Positions 19,398-28,099 of a stretch of DNA of 64,000 nucleotides are shown here, one piece after another. Both the position numbers and the translations under genes were made by a program. A model generated the notes under the pieces. The model was not told where the DNA came from. It made no database searches and saw only the letters and a program-made list of their open reading frames with translations. The stretch is from Gemmatimonadota bacterium (GTDB lineage: Bacteria > Gemmatimonadota > Gemmatimonadetes > Gemmatimonadales > GWC2-71-9), in the NCBI GenBank assembly GCA_040388535.1, contig JAZKBR010000007.1, positions 130,862-194,861 on the forward strand, in the 5' to 3' direction. Every line of letters starts with the position of its first letter. The stretch's first letter is position 1.

Positions 19398-19919
19398 ATG
19401 AAGTTCCCGGTCAAGTCCCTGGTCATTCTCGCCTGTGTTGCGGCTCCACTGCAGGCGCAGAGCGCCGATGTCGGCGTTCCGGCACTGCGTTCGCTCTGGC
19501 AGCAACTCGCGGGCTACGTGCTGGCATCGGCAGAGGATATGCCCGAGGCGAAGTACAGCTTCAAGCCGACTCCCGAGGTCCGCAGCTTCGGTGAAATCAT
19601 CGGGCACGTGGCCGGCTCGCAGAACATGTTCTGCGCCGCGGCGCTCGGCGACAAGGCGCCCGCCGAAGACGCGGTCGAGAAGACCGCGAAGAGCAAGGCC
19701 GAGCTGATCGCGGCGATGAAGGCGTCGATCGCGTATTGCACCAAGGCGTACGCCCAGACCGACAAGGCATCGGCCGCCGAGATCACCCTCTTCGGGCAGA
19801 AGCGCAACCGGATGTACGCCCTCGGGATCAACGCGACGCACGATGGTGAGCACTACGGCAACCTGATTACCTATCTGCGGATGAACGGTATGGTCCCGCC
19901 GTCGTCGAAGGGGATGTAA
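19398..19919 (+). CDS. Exported DinB-superfamily protein
   Basis: 173 aa. The ATG at 19398 has AGGAG 6 nt upstream and opens with a cleavable signal peptide (VKSLVILACVAAPLQAQ). The rest is a four-helix bundle in DinB style: an N-terminal helix with LRSLWQQLAGYVL, the FGEIIGHVAGSQNMF helix with its metal-ligand histidine, and the C-terminal helix NATHDGEHYGNLITYLRMNGMVPPSS, which carries the other histidines. DinB-like proteins are metal-dependent hydrolases or thiol transferases, most of unknown substrate. Export to the periplasm is common for this group in Gemmatimonadota-like genomes. Neighbours give no further clue. Confidence 0.88.
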   Translation: MKFPVKSLVILACVAAPLQAQSADVGVPALRSLWQQLAGYVLASAEDMPEAKYSFKPTPEVRSFGEIIGHVAGSQNMFCAAALGDKAPAEDAVEKTAKSKAELIAAMKASIAYCTKAYAQTDKASAAEITLFGQKRNRMYALGINATHDGEHYGNLITYLRMNGMVPPSSKGM

Positions 19920-19942
19920 CCGCAGCCCGGAACGTGCGACTC

Positions 19943-19989
19943 GGTACCGGCACGGCGTCCCCAGATCGAAAGGGCGCCGTCCCGGTGCC
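19943..19989. other. Imperfect GC-rich hairpin
   Basis: GGTACCGG..ACGGCG and GCCGTCCCGGTGCC arms pair with two or three interruptions around a loop near 19962-19971. There is no T-run. It may be a terminator for the DinB-like gene or a structure in the leader of the next gene. Confidence 0.4.
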
Positions 19990-20014
19990 TCTCGTCCGTC
20001 TTCTGGAGGTCCCA

Positions 20015-20368
20015 GTGACTCTCGTTCGCCGATTCTTCTCGGCCGCCACGGCCGCCGCAGCGGTACTGCTCCTCACCGGCTGTCCCGGTGCCACCGACAT
20101 CAAGAAGCTCCTCGATGACCCATCGCACTACGAGGGGAAGAGCGTGCGGATTGCCGGTGAAGTGACCAAGGCCGTCGGGGCGCTGGGATTTGGCGTCTAT
20201 GAAGTGAAGGACGGTACTGGCACGCTGACGGTGGTCAATCAGACCGGCAGTGGCGGGACGCCGCGGGTGGGAGCCCAGATTGGTGTCGAGGGAACCTTCC
20301 GGTCGGCGTTCACGGTCGGGAGCAAGACGATCGCCGTGCTGCTGGAGAAGCGGCACAAAGTGCGCTAG
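20015..20368 (+). CDS. Small lipoprotein with OB-fold-like domain
   Basis: 117 aa from the GTG at 20015, preceded by TGGAGG 5 nt upstream; the frame is open further upstream to 19934 but that part reads through the hairpin. A signal peptide ends in the lipobox LTGC (Cys near residue 24). The mature part has the strand pattern of an OB fold (DPSHYEGKSVRIAGEV..., VYEVKDGTGTLTVV, GVEGTFR), similar to tRNA_anti/nucleic-acid-binding-type lipoproteins. No catalytic site is visible. It probably sits on the inner leaflet of the outer membrane; function unknown. Confidence 0.83.
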   Translation: MTLVRRFFSAATAAAAVLLLTGCPGATDIKKLLDDPSHYEGKSVRIAGEVTKAVGALGFGVYEVKDGTGTLTVVNQTGSGGTPRVGAQIGVEGTFRSAFTVGSKTIAVLLEKRHKVR

Positions 20369-20420
20369 GCCCCACGGTTCACCCGGCGCGGGAATCGCGC
20401 CATTCGCCCACGCCTGTCAA

Positions 20421-20446
20421 CGCGGCGCCACAGTTGTGGCGCCGCG
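20421..20446. terminator. Perfect 12-bp hairpin, probable terminator
   Basis: CGCGGCGCCACA and TGTGGCGCCGCG are perfectly inverted around a 2-nt centre. It lies 52 nt after the lipoprotein stop and is followed by TCGTCGTTT, a weak T-rich tail. The remaining 168 nt up to the next gene show no feature I can name. Confidence 0.6.
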
Positions 20447-20614
20447 TCGTCGTTTCGGGCAACCCCGAGCGAGGGGGTACGGATTGGGAAGTCGTGGGCA
20501 AGCATAGGGATGACGGTGGAATAACGCCGCAGAAATCCGGCGCACGGCACGTGCGGTGGCCTCCTTGGCTCACCATCACATTCGCTCTCGCCCCGTTCTT
20601 CAAGAGAGACCCCC

Positions 20615-23600
20615 ATGATGCCCTCCCGCCTTCGGCGCGGATACCTCGGCGTGGCCGCCCTCGCGCTGGCTGCCGGCTGTACCGCGGATCCGGTGGTACC
20701 AACCAACATCCCCGGCTCCGGCACCGAGTTGGCACCAGCCGGCACCGCGAACCTCGGCGGGACCGTCGTGGTCAAGCCCAGCAGCATGAATGGCTGGTAC
20801 TTCTGGAACGACAGGAATGACGTGTTCACCGGCAGCCCGGGGGAGTTGGTCACGGGTCCGGCGTCCCCGCCTGCCGGAGTTGGCAGCGTCCGACTTGGCC
20901 CTCTCACTGATGACGGAACGACGGCGGCCGGGCATTCGGTGATTGCGACGAATGCGTATGCCGGAACACCGCTCGCGAACATCACCGACCTTTCATACGC
21001 GAGCTATCAGCCTGGCCCCACCCTGGCTGTCGCGATGCAGTTTGACGTGAAGTACCGCACCACCGACGTCGCCTATGGTGGGCGGCTGATATTCGAGCCG
21101 TACCAGAACGGGGCGGCCTCGGTCGGCGCGGGTTGGCAAAGCTGGACGCCACTCGCGGGGCGCTGGTGGGCGTCGAAGACGTCGGCCGCGGGTAGCGGTG
21201 GGGCTCAGGTGGTCGCGCTGCCCGCTGGCAACTGCGCCCAGGCGACGCCATGCACGTGGGCCGAGCTGATGGCGGCCTTTCCTCAGGCGACGATCTCCGG
21301 ACGCTTCCTGCTCAAGGCGGGCTCGAACTGGAATGGCTTCGACGGCAATGCGGACAACCTCGTCGTTGGTGTCAGTGGCCTCACCACTACCTATGACTTC
21401 GAGCAGGAAGCGCAGTGTACTGCCGTGTGCTATGCAGATGCTGTCACCGGCAATGATGCGTTCGGCGGCGGCACCGCAGCAAACGCCAAGCAGCACATCC
21501 AGGCCGCGATCAACCAGGTCAGCGCCGGCGGTGTGGTCCGCGTGCTTCCCGGCACCTACAACGAGTCGGCGCCGAACAGCGTCGCGACGTCGGTGGGTGG
21601 GACCTATCAGTTCGGCCTCTTCTTCGGCTCCTCGAAGCCCGGTATCACGCTCATGGGAGTGACCGCGGGAGACGTGCCGATCACGAATGCGGCAGCGACG
21701 CTCGCGACCATCAATACTGACGCGACCAACAATTTCGGCACCAGCGGCATCTTCGTGGAAGCGGTCAACACCACGATTCGTGGCGTCACGGTGGGGCCGA
21801 ATGTCAGCGGTGACAACAAGACCATCGAAGTCGTCGCGGACAACTTCACGCTGCAGTACGCGGCAACCGCGGTCCCTGGTGGCGGCGCAGTGTACATCAG
21901 CGAATTCGACGCACCTGCCGGCGCGGTGTCGAGCTATCACCTGCTGAACAACCGCTTCACCGATGCGACCCAGATCGCGATCTCCAGCGGCGCAGGCCTC
22001 GCGGGCCCGGCATCCGCCCGGGAAATCAAGGGCAACGCCTTCGATCTCGGCGGAGCCAGCTGGCCGTCGATCAGCTTCAACGGCAGCGGCGGCGTCCCGT
22101 GGTTCACCAAGAGCGTCGGTGGTGCCGATATCAGCGGCAACAGCTTTACCGGTGGCTCGGCCCAGTACATTCGCGCCCGCGGTACCTACATCGAGGCACA
22201 GTTCGCCTGGCAGGCGTGGTGGACAGGCAATACCTACGACAAGGCGACGGTCGCGCTCGTGACCGAAGCCCCGTTCGACGTGCGGTCATTCTCGTATACG
22301 AGTGCGCCGTATACGTTCACGAATGTGCGGCGAATCGGGTCGACGATTCAGGGAGAAGTGGATATCGCAGTGGCTGGCGACGCTGTGCTTGCCAGAGCGG
22401 GGACCTACCCCGAGGATGTCGTCGCCAACAAGGCAAACCTGAAGCTGAAGGGCGCCGGGATTGACGCTTCGGTGATTGTCGGGCCCATCGGGGGCCCGGG
22501 GTCGACCATCGCGATTGCTGCGGCCGGCATCCTGATCGACGGATTCACGATCACCCGCGCAGGCAATACGGTGGCTGACTGGAACGGCGCGCTGAATTCG
22601 GCAGGTGTCGCGGTTCAGGGTCAGACCAATTCGGTGGAGCTTCGCAATTCGAAGCTCAGCGGCCTGCGAACCGGTGTCGATATCAACAACAGCAACGGCA
22701 ATTCGATTCACAACAACATCATCGACAACAACCGCACCGGACTGATCTTCCGAAACCAAACGGACAACACATCCGTCATCAACAACTTCATTACCAACAA
22801 CTGGACCCTCGGCGTTCTGTTCCTCGATGGCAGTGGGGGCACCAACAGCCCCGTGCAATCCGCCATCAACTCGACCTTCAGCTTCAACAACATCAGCGGG
22901 AACTGGTACGGCCAGATTGGTGATCGGCAATCAGGCGGGTCCTTGCCGTCGCCGGGAACGAATCTCAAGAACTTCAGCGGCAACTGGCTAGGAAGTACGG
23001 CGCCCGTGATCAGCGGCGCGGCGAGTGTGGAGCCGGGCTATGCGGCACAAATCCCCATCGTGTTTGGTGGCGGGGCGAGCGCACCTGGCGGTCAACCCGA
23101 TCTGACGGGCCCCGCCACGGCGAACATTGTGTACATCCCATTCCAGTGCACCGGCACGGACGTTTCTCCGGCCATCGGCTTCCAGCCGGCGGGGATCCTC
23201 TCCACGCTCGCCGGCGGGTGCGTGTTCGACACCCAGGGCCCCCTGACCACCCTCACGCCCCCTGCACCGGCGCCGACCAACACGACGATCGGGATTCCGG
23301 TGAGCATCAGCGACTTGACCACCGGCAACTCGCCGCTCAAGTCGTACACCTGGACTCGTGACGGTGGCGTGCCAACAACGATCACGTTCGGCAGCAGCGC
23401 CGTGACTCAGGCGTTTGTGCTGAACGTGCCGGCCGATGCGGCCGCTGACGTCGACAACATCTGCGTCCGTGGCACCGATATCTGGAACAACGTCGGTCCC
23501 GAGGTCTGCGTGATGGCGGTGTGGTACGATCCGAATGCCGGCTTCGTGACCGGCGGGGGCTGGATCAATTCTCCGGCTGGTGCGTTCCCGGCGAGCCCGC

Positions 23601-23974
23601 TGCTCACGGGCAAGGCCAACTTCGGCTTCGTCTCCAAGTACGAGAAGGGGAAGACGATCCCGACCGGCAACACCGAGTTCCAGTTCAACGCGGCAAACTT
23701 GAACTTCAAGGGAACGGTCATGGAGTGGCTCGTGGTCTCTGGCGCCAAAGCCCAGTACAAGGGGTCCGGTACGGTGAACAACGCCGGCGACTATCGCTTC
23801 ATGCTGACGGCCATTGATGGCAGCGCACCCGGCGGGGGCGGCGCCGACAAGTTCCGCATCCGGATCTGGAATAACCTCGGCGGCGGCCTGGTGTACGACA
23901 ACCAGCTGAATGCACCCGACAGCGCCGACCCGACGACTCTCCTCGGTGGGGGCAGCATCATCATCCACAAGTAG
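20615..23974 (+). CDS. Large beta-helix lipoprotein (surface polysaccharide-binding or degrading type)
   Basis: 1119 aa. Two adjacent ATGs (20615, 20618) start a signal peptide ending in lipobox ALAAGC. After a beta-sandwich-like region (about 45-270), a right-handed parallel beta-helix fills roughly 285-780, seen as PbH1-type repeats such as NSIHNNIIDNNRTGLIF and SVINNFITNNW; this fold occurs in pectate lyase-like and NosD-like proteins. About 850-960 is an Ig-like/HYR-type stretch, and the last 150 residues open with FVTGGGWI, a domain often seen at the C terminus of secreted Gemmatimonadota and Chloroflexota proteins. No lyase triad could be assigned. It is flanked by its own hairpins, so it looks monocistronic. 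Confidence 0.85.
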   Translation: MMPSRLRRGYLGVAALALAAGCTADPVVPTNIPGSGTELAPAGTANLGGTVVVKPSSMNGWYFWNDRNDVFTGSPGELVTGPASPPAGVGSVRLGPLTDDGTTAAGHSVIATNAYAGTPLANITDLSYASYQPGPTLAVAMQFDVKYRTTDVAYGGRLIFEPYQNGAASVGAGWQSWTPLAGRWWASKTSAAGSGGAQVVALPAGNCAQATPCTWAELMAAFPQATISGRFLLKAGSNWNGFDGNADNLVVGVSGLTTTYDFEQEAQCTAVCYADAVTGNDAFGGGTAANAKQHIQAAINQVSAGGVVRVLPGTYNESAPNSVATSVGGTYQFGLFFGSSKPGITLMGVTAGDVPITNAAATLATINTDATNNFGTSGIFVEAVNTTIRGVTVGPNVSGDNKTIEVVADNFTLQYAATAVPGGGAVYISEFDAPAGAVSSYHLLNNRFTDATQIAISSGAGLAGPASAREIKGNAFDLGGASWPSISFNGSGGVPWFTKSVGGADISGNSFTGGSAQYIRARGTYIEAQFAWQAWWTGNTYDKATVALVTEAPFDVRSFSYTSAPYTFTNVRRIGSTIQGEVDIAVAGDAVLARAGTYPEDVVANKANLKLKGAGIDASVIVGPIGGPGSTIAIAAAGILIDGFTITRAGNTVADWNGALNSAGVAVQGQTNSVELRNSKLSGLRTGVDINNSNGNSIHNNIIDNNRTGLIFRNQTDNTSVINNFITNNWTLGVLFLDGSGGTNSPVQSAINSTFSFNNISGNWYGQIGDRQSGGSLPSPGTNLKNFSGNWLGSTAPVISGAASVEPGYAAQIPIVFGGGASAPGGQPDLTGPATANIVYIPFQCTGTDVSPAIGFQPAGILSTLAGGCVFDTQGPLTTLTPPAPAPTNTTIGIPVSISDLTTGNSPLKSYTWTRDGGVPTTITFGSSAVTQAFVLNVPADAAADVDNICVRGTDIWNNVGPEVCVMAVWYDPNAGFVTGGGWINSPAGAFPASPLLTGKANFGFVSKYEKGKTIPTGNTEFQFNAANLNFKGTVMEWLVVSGAKAQYKGSGTVNNAGDYRFMLTAIDGSAPGGGGADKFRIRIWNNLGGGLVYDNQLNAPDSADPTTLLGGGSIIIHK

Positions 23975-23998
23975 CCCCGCTCGCACAGGCACGACGGA

Positions 23999-24023
23999 AG
24001 GGCGCCCCAAGGGGCGCCCTTTT
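23999..24023 (+). terminator. Rho-independent terminator
   Basis: A 10-bp perfect stem AGGGCGCCCC / GGGGCGCCCT with an AA loop, followed by TTT, 24 nt after the beta-helix stop. It insulates that gene from the glucoamylase gene downstream. Confidence 0.9.
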
Positions 24024-24056
24024 GTCGTTCGCGAGATCGCCGCCTCGCGCTCCCGC

Positions 24057-24062
24057 TACCTT
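24057..24062 (+). promoter_or_regulatory. TACCTT -10-like box of a probable leaderless transcript
   Basis: TACCTT ends 6 nt before the ATG of the glucoamylase gene. At that distance transcription would begin at or next to the start codon. There is no separately spaced Shine-Dalgarno site: AAGGG abuts the ATG. No good -35 was found. Confidence 0.45.
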
Positions 24063-24068
24063 CAAGGG

Positions 24069-26468
24069 ATGACCGACCCTCTGCCCATCCCTCCCGGCGC
24101 GCCTGGCATCGATGCGCGCTGGACCTCGAGCGCCAAGGCGGGGGTCGGGACCGCGTTCTCCGATGCCTCGCGCGTCTGGTTCACGATCAGTCACGGCATC
24201 CTCAACGAGATCTACTTTCCTGACGTCGATGTCGCCTGTACTCGCGACCTCGGAATGGTGGTCACCGACGATCACGGCTTTCTCTCCGAAGAGAAGCGCG
24301 ACGCACACCACGAGGTCGAGTGGCTCGGTCCCGGCATCCCCGCATTCCGCTTTACCAACAGCTGTGCCTCGGGGCGCTACCGGATCGAGAAGACGATCTT
24401 CGCCGCGTCAGAACACCACACGATTCTCCAGCATACCCGCTTCGTGCCACTCATCGGCACACTCGACGACTATCACGTCCACGTGGTCTGCAGCCCGCAT
24501 CTCGGCAACCAGGGCGCCGACAACACCGCGTGGGTCGGTGAGTACAAGCAGGGGCACGGGCTCTTTGCCCAGCGCGCCGGCTATGCCATGGCGCTGATGG
24601 CGAGTGTGCCGTGGCGACGCCGCTCGGTGGGATTCGTCGGCGCATCCGATGGCTGGCAGGAGTTGCAGGCGAGTGGTCAGCTGGTCAACGAATATCCGCG
24701 CGCAGAACATGGCAATGTCGCGCTCTCTGGGGAACTCGACCTCCGCGCGAGTGGTGGCGAGTGCGTGATCGCGATCGGCTTCGGCCACGACTGGCCCAAG
24801 GCCGCGCATCACGCGCTGGCCTCGATGTTGGTGCCCTGGGAAGAAGTGTTGCAGCGCTACACCCGTGAATGGGAAGAGTGGCAACGCACCCTGATTCCTC
24901 TCGACGATGCTGATCCGACCCCGGACCTCTTTCGGGTCTCGATGGCGGTGATGCGCACGCACCAGTCCAAGAGTTTCTTCGGCGGCACCATCGCTTCCCT
25001 CTCGATTCCGTGGGGCTTCGCGCGGGGCGATGGCGACCTCGGCGGCTACCACCTCGTCTGGCCGCGTGATCTGGTACAGACGGCAACGGGCCTGCTCGCC
25101 GCCGGCGCCGTTGATGACGCGGTGAAGGTGATCCGCTATCTCCACGCGGTGCAGGAAGTCGATGGTCACTGGGCGCAGAATTGCTGGCTCGACGGCACGC
25201 CCTACTGGAAGGGCATCCAGATGGACGAGACCGCGCTGCCGATTCTGCTGACCGATCTCGCGCACCGCGAAGGCGCCCTGACCGAAACCGATCTGCGCTG
25301 GCTCTGGCCGATGGTCCGCCTTGCCTGTTCCTACATCGTGCGCAATGGTCCGGGCACGATGCAGGACCGCTGGGAAGAGGACAGCGGCTTCTCGCCATAC
25401 ACACTCGCCACCGAAATTGCGGCCCTCCTCGCGGCGGCCGACCTCGCCGAGAAGATGGCCGAAGGCGTACTGGCGCAATATCTCAGGGAGACCGCCGACG
25501 CCTGGAACGAGTCAATCGAGCGATGGACCTACGTCAGCGACACCCCGCTCTCGCGTGACGTCGGCGTCGCGGGCTACTACGTGCGCATCGCGCCGCTTGA
25601 CGTCCCGGAACAGGGAAGCGCGGCGGCCGGCAACACGATCATCAAGAACCAGCCGGCGGAACGCGGCAGCGCCCCCACGCATGAGGTGATTTCACCCGAC
25701 GCGCTGGCGCTGGTGCGATTCGGCATTCGTCGAGCCGATGATCCGCGGATCCGCGACACGATTGCCGTCATCGATGCGCGACTCAAAACCGACTTCGCGG
25801 TGGGCCCCGCGTGGCGGCGCTACGGTCAGGATGGCTATGGCGAGCACGAGGATGGCGGCGCCTTTGATGGCGTCGGCGTCGGGAGGCCGTGGCCGCTGCT
25901 CACGGGCGAACGCGCCGCCTATGAAATCGCGGCGGGCAATCTCGTGCGCGCCGCCGAACTGACCGCGACGATGGCGGCATTCGCCAATTCTGGCGGACTG
26001 CTCCCGGAGCAGGTCTGGGACGGCGCCAACTCCGCCGATGGCGAACTCGTCTTCGGCAAACCGGCCGGCTCTGCGATGCCGCTGGTGTGGGCCCACGCCG
26101 AGTATGTGAAGCTGCTCCGCTCGCTGCGCGACGGTGCGATCTTCGGCACCCCGTCCCAGCCGCTCGCGCGCTACGGAGGCGCAACCATGCCCACCGCGCA
26201 CTTCCCGTGGGGCTTCAACCTCAAGGCGCGCCGGATGCCTGAGGGGCGCAGCGTGCGAATCACGGTACTCACGCCAGCCGTCATTCGCTGGAGCACTGAT
26301 GGCTGGGCCACGGCGGTCGACACACCCACTCGCGACTCGGGATTCGGCACCAGCATCGCAGATTTGCCCACGGCGGAGCTGGGGCGCGGCGCAACCGTGG
26401 AATTCACGATGCAATGGCTCGAAAACCAGCGCTGGGAAGGGGAGAACTTCTCGCTCACGGTGGAGTGA
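24069..26468 (+). CDS. GH15 glucoamylase/glucodextranase-type glycoside hydrolase
   Basis: 799 aa from the ATG at 24069; the frame upstream crosses the terminator. There is no signal peptide, so the enzyme is probably cytoplasmic. An N-terminal beta-sandwich (about 1-265) precedes the (alpha/alpha)6 barrel typical of GH15 (about 290-680), with the general-acid Glu in RWEEDSGFSP (Glu436-Glu437) and the general-base Glu in LLPEQVW (Glu647), matching the two catalytic regions of bacterial glucodextranase. A short C-terminal beta domain follows. It releases beta-D-glucose from the non-reducing ends of starch, glycogen or dextran-like glucans (or trehalose in some members). A glucokinase-type gene 85 nt downstream would phosphorylate the product. 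Confidence 0.92.
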   Translation: MTDPLPIPPGAPGIDARWTSSAKAGVGTAFSDASRVWFTISHGILNEIYFPDVDVACTRDLGMVVTDDHGFLSEEKRDAHHEVEWLGPGIPAFRFTNSCASGRYRIEKTIFAASEHHTILQHTRFVPLIGTLDDYHVHVVCSPHLGNQGADNTAWVGEYKQGHGLFAQRAGYAMALMASVPWRRRSVGFVGASDGWQELQASGQLVNEYPRAEHGNVALSGELDLRASGGECVIAIGFGHDWPKAAHHALASMLVPWEEVLQRYTREWEEWQRTLIPLDDADPTPDLFRVSMAVMRTHQSKSFFGGTIASLSIPWGFARGDGDLGGYHLVWPRDLVQTATGLLAAGAVDDAVKVIRYLHAVQEVDGHWAQNCWLDGTPYWKGIQMDETALPILLTDLAHREGALTETDLRWLWPMVRLACSYIVRNGPGTMQDRWEEDSGFSPYTLATEIAALLAAADLAEKMAEGVLAQYLRETADAWNESIERWTYVSDTPLSRDVGVAGYYVRIAPLDVPEQGSAAAGNTIIKNQPAERGSAPTHEVISPDALALVRFGIRRADDPRIRDTIAVIDARLKTDFAVGPAWRRYGQDGYGEHEDGGAFDGVGVGRPWPLLTGERAAYEIAAGNLVRAAELTATMAAFANSGGLLPEQVWDGANSADGELVFGKPAGSAMPLVWAHAEYVKLLRSLRDGAIFGTPSQPLARYGGATMPTAHFPWGFNLKARRMPEGRSVRITVLTPAVIRWSTDGWATAVDTPTRDSGFGTSIADLPTAELGRGATVEFTMQWLENQRWEGENFSLTVE

Positions 26469-26553
26469 GCCGCCTGCGGGCGTGTTTCCGAGACCCGGCG
26501 CCGCCGTCCTAGAGGCGTCCCACTGGCTTCGCCCACTCAGGAGAGAGCAGCAG

Positions 26554-27219
26554 ATGCGCGTACTCGTGATCGATATCGGCGGTTCCCACATCAAGGTCGC
26601 CACTAACTTCGGCACCGAACACCGTGCCGCCGTATCAGGACCGGAGCTGACCCCCGACCAGATGGTCGCAGCGGTGAAGGAGATGACGGCCGACTGGAGC
26701 TGCGATGCGATTTCCATCGGAGTGCCCGGGCCCGTCGCGAAGAACACCCCCGTCGCCGAGCCGAAGAATCTCGGGCCAGGGTGGGTGAACTTCGACTTTG
26801 CCGGCGCCTTCGGCCTGCCGGTGAAGGTCGTCAACGACGCCCTGATGCAGGCGATCGGCAGCTACGAAGGCGGCCGAATGCTCTTCCTCGGACTCGGCAC
26901 CGGGCTCGGCAGTGCGCTGGTGCTCGACAACCACGGCTTCCCGCTCGAGCTCGCGCACCTGCCCTACCGGCGCCGGAAGAGCTTCGAGGATTACCTCGGC
27001 AACGCGGGCCGCAAACGGATGGGGAACCGCAAGTGGCGCCGGCGGCTCGTCGAGGTCGTCCGCAGGCTCCAGGCAGCTACGCTGGTCGATTATGTGGTGC
27101 TGGGTGGGGGTAACGTCGAGCACGTCGAGGAACTCCCCGAGGGCGCTCGCCGCGGCGACAACGATAACGCCTTCATCGGCGGCTTCCGGCTCTGGGATAT
27201 CGGCGGAATCGACGGCTGA
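26554..27219 (+). CDS. ROK-family sugar kinase, polyphosphate-glucokinase-like
   Basis: 221 aa; the ATG at 26554 has AGGAGAG 8 nt upstream. The ATPase-fold motifs are DIGGSHIK (residues 8-15, phosphate 1), the sugar-binding region SIGVPGP and KNLGPGW, catalytic VVNDA, and phosphate 2 LGLGTGLGSAL. The usual ROK zinc-binding CxCGxxGC motif is absent, as in polyphosphate/ATP glucokinases such as PpgK, which this resembles in size and in the ELAHLPY segment. It should phosphorylate glucose to glucose-6-phosphate in the cytoplasm with polyphosphate or ATP. The donor cannot be decided by sequence alone. It follows the GH15 gene closely, and both likely serve intracellular glucan use. Confidence 0.82.
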   Translation: MRVLVIDIGGSHIKVATNFGTEHRAAVSGPELTPDQMVAAVKEMTADWSCDAISIGVPGPVAKNTPVAEPKNLGPGWVNFDFAGAFGLPVKVVNDALMQAIGSYEGGRMLFLGLGTGLGSALVLDNHGFPLELAHLPYRRRKSFEDYLGNAGRKRMGNRKWRRRLVEVVRRLQAATLVDYVVLGGGNVEHVEELPEGARRGDNDNAFIGGFRLWDIGGIDG

Positions 27220-27242
27220 AGAGCGGCTTTCGTAGCAGTAAC

Positions 27243-27280
27243 GGGGCGAGTGCGGTGGCGATGCCACACGTTCTCGCCCC
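27243..27280. terminator. Hairpin after the kinase gene
   Basis: GGGGCGAG (27243-27250) pairs with CTCGCCCC (27273-27280), and inner TGGC/GCCA add to the stem. No T-run follows, so it may be a factor-dependent or bidirectional terminator. The rest of the 213-bp gap to the next gene is A/T-richer than its surroundings (27301-27330) and probably holds the promoter of the PEP-CTERM gene. Confidence 0.5.
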
Positions 27281-27432
27281 TGGTGTTGCGCGCCAACCCG
27301 TTGACTTATAGCGACTTACAGAAAAAAGACCGACTAGCACGCGAGTTGCCTTGGATAGTGGCCAGATGAACGCGCAACAGATCGTTGCGAAGTGTTGGCC
27401 TGACACCACAATCCTGGGTACCGAGGTTTCCG

Positions 27433-28071
27433 ATGCGTCGCTTCCGTCTGGTCCCTGCTCTCGCCCTCGCACTGCTCGTGGCGCCGACCGCTGCACGAGC
27501 TCAGCTGGGGGTGGACTTCACCTCGGCGAGTGACGCGAACAACGGCTGGTTTTCTCTCGGCTGGAGCTTCAACGTGCTGACGCCGTTCAGCGTGAGCGGC
27601 CTGGGGTTCTACGATGCCGGGAAAGATGGTCTCAACCAGTCTCATGAGGTCGGATTGTGGACGAGCGGTGGGACGCTCCTGGCTAGCGCGACGGTCAGCA
27701 GCAGCGACCCGCTCATCTCGTTCTGGCGGTTCGCCACGATCACACCGGTCAATCTTGGCGTCGGCTCCTACATCATTTCGGGCGCGAGCCACAATGAGTT
27801 GTACCCCTTGAACAACTCTGTCGGGACGGTCTTTGACTCGAAGATCACCTACGGGACCGACTGGTGGACCGGCGGAGACCCGTTGGTGTTCCCGACGACC
27901 AGCAACGGACTGAACGCAGGAAACCCGGGTTGGCTGGCGGTGAACTTCCTAGAAGAGAACCCCAACCACCCGCAGGACATCGCCCCCGAGCCGGCCACGA
28001 TGTCGCTGCTGGCCACCGGCCTTGCGGGCCTTGCCGCCGCCGGCCGCCGGAAGAAGATTCTGCGAAGCTGA
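27433..28071 (+). CDS. PEP-CTERM sorting-domain protein with DUF4082-like domain
   Basis: 212 aa from the ATG at 27433, which begins the signal peptide (RFRLVPALALALLVAPTAARAQ). The middle part has the strand pattern FSVSGLGFYDAG..., HEVGLW, LLASATV that I associate with DUF4082-type beta sandwiches of secreted proteins. The C terminus is a clear PEP-CTERM tag: PEPAT, a hydrophobic helix of about 15 residues, and a basic tail GRRKK. Such proteins are processed by an exosortase and usually exported with an exopolysaccharide; no exosortase gene is in the window. It is followed after 28 nt by the QueC-like gene, so it may share a transcript. Confidence 0.9.
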   Translation: MRRFRLVPALALALLVAPTAARAQLGVDFTSASDANNGWFSLGWSFNVLTPFSVSGLGFYDAGKDGLNQSHEVGLWTSGGTLLASATVSSSDPLISFWRFATITPVNLGVGSYIISGASHNELYPLNNSVGTVFDSKITYGTDWWTGGDPLVFPTTSNGLNAGNPGWLAVNFLEENPNHPQDIAPEPATMSLLATGLAGLAAAGRRKKILRS

Positions 28072-28099
28072 GCACACCCCTCTCTCCGCGGATTCGCCG

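Noticed and set aside
20450-20614. Riboswitch in the leader of the beta-helix lipoprotein gene
   Set aside because: The 165 nt have several GC stems but no match to any aptamer I know, including c-di-GMP classes I and II.
27301-27330. TTGACT-based sigma-70 promoter before the PEP-CTERM gene
   Set aside because: TTGACT is present but no acceptable -10 lies 16-18 nt downstream; only the A/T-rich character was kept.
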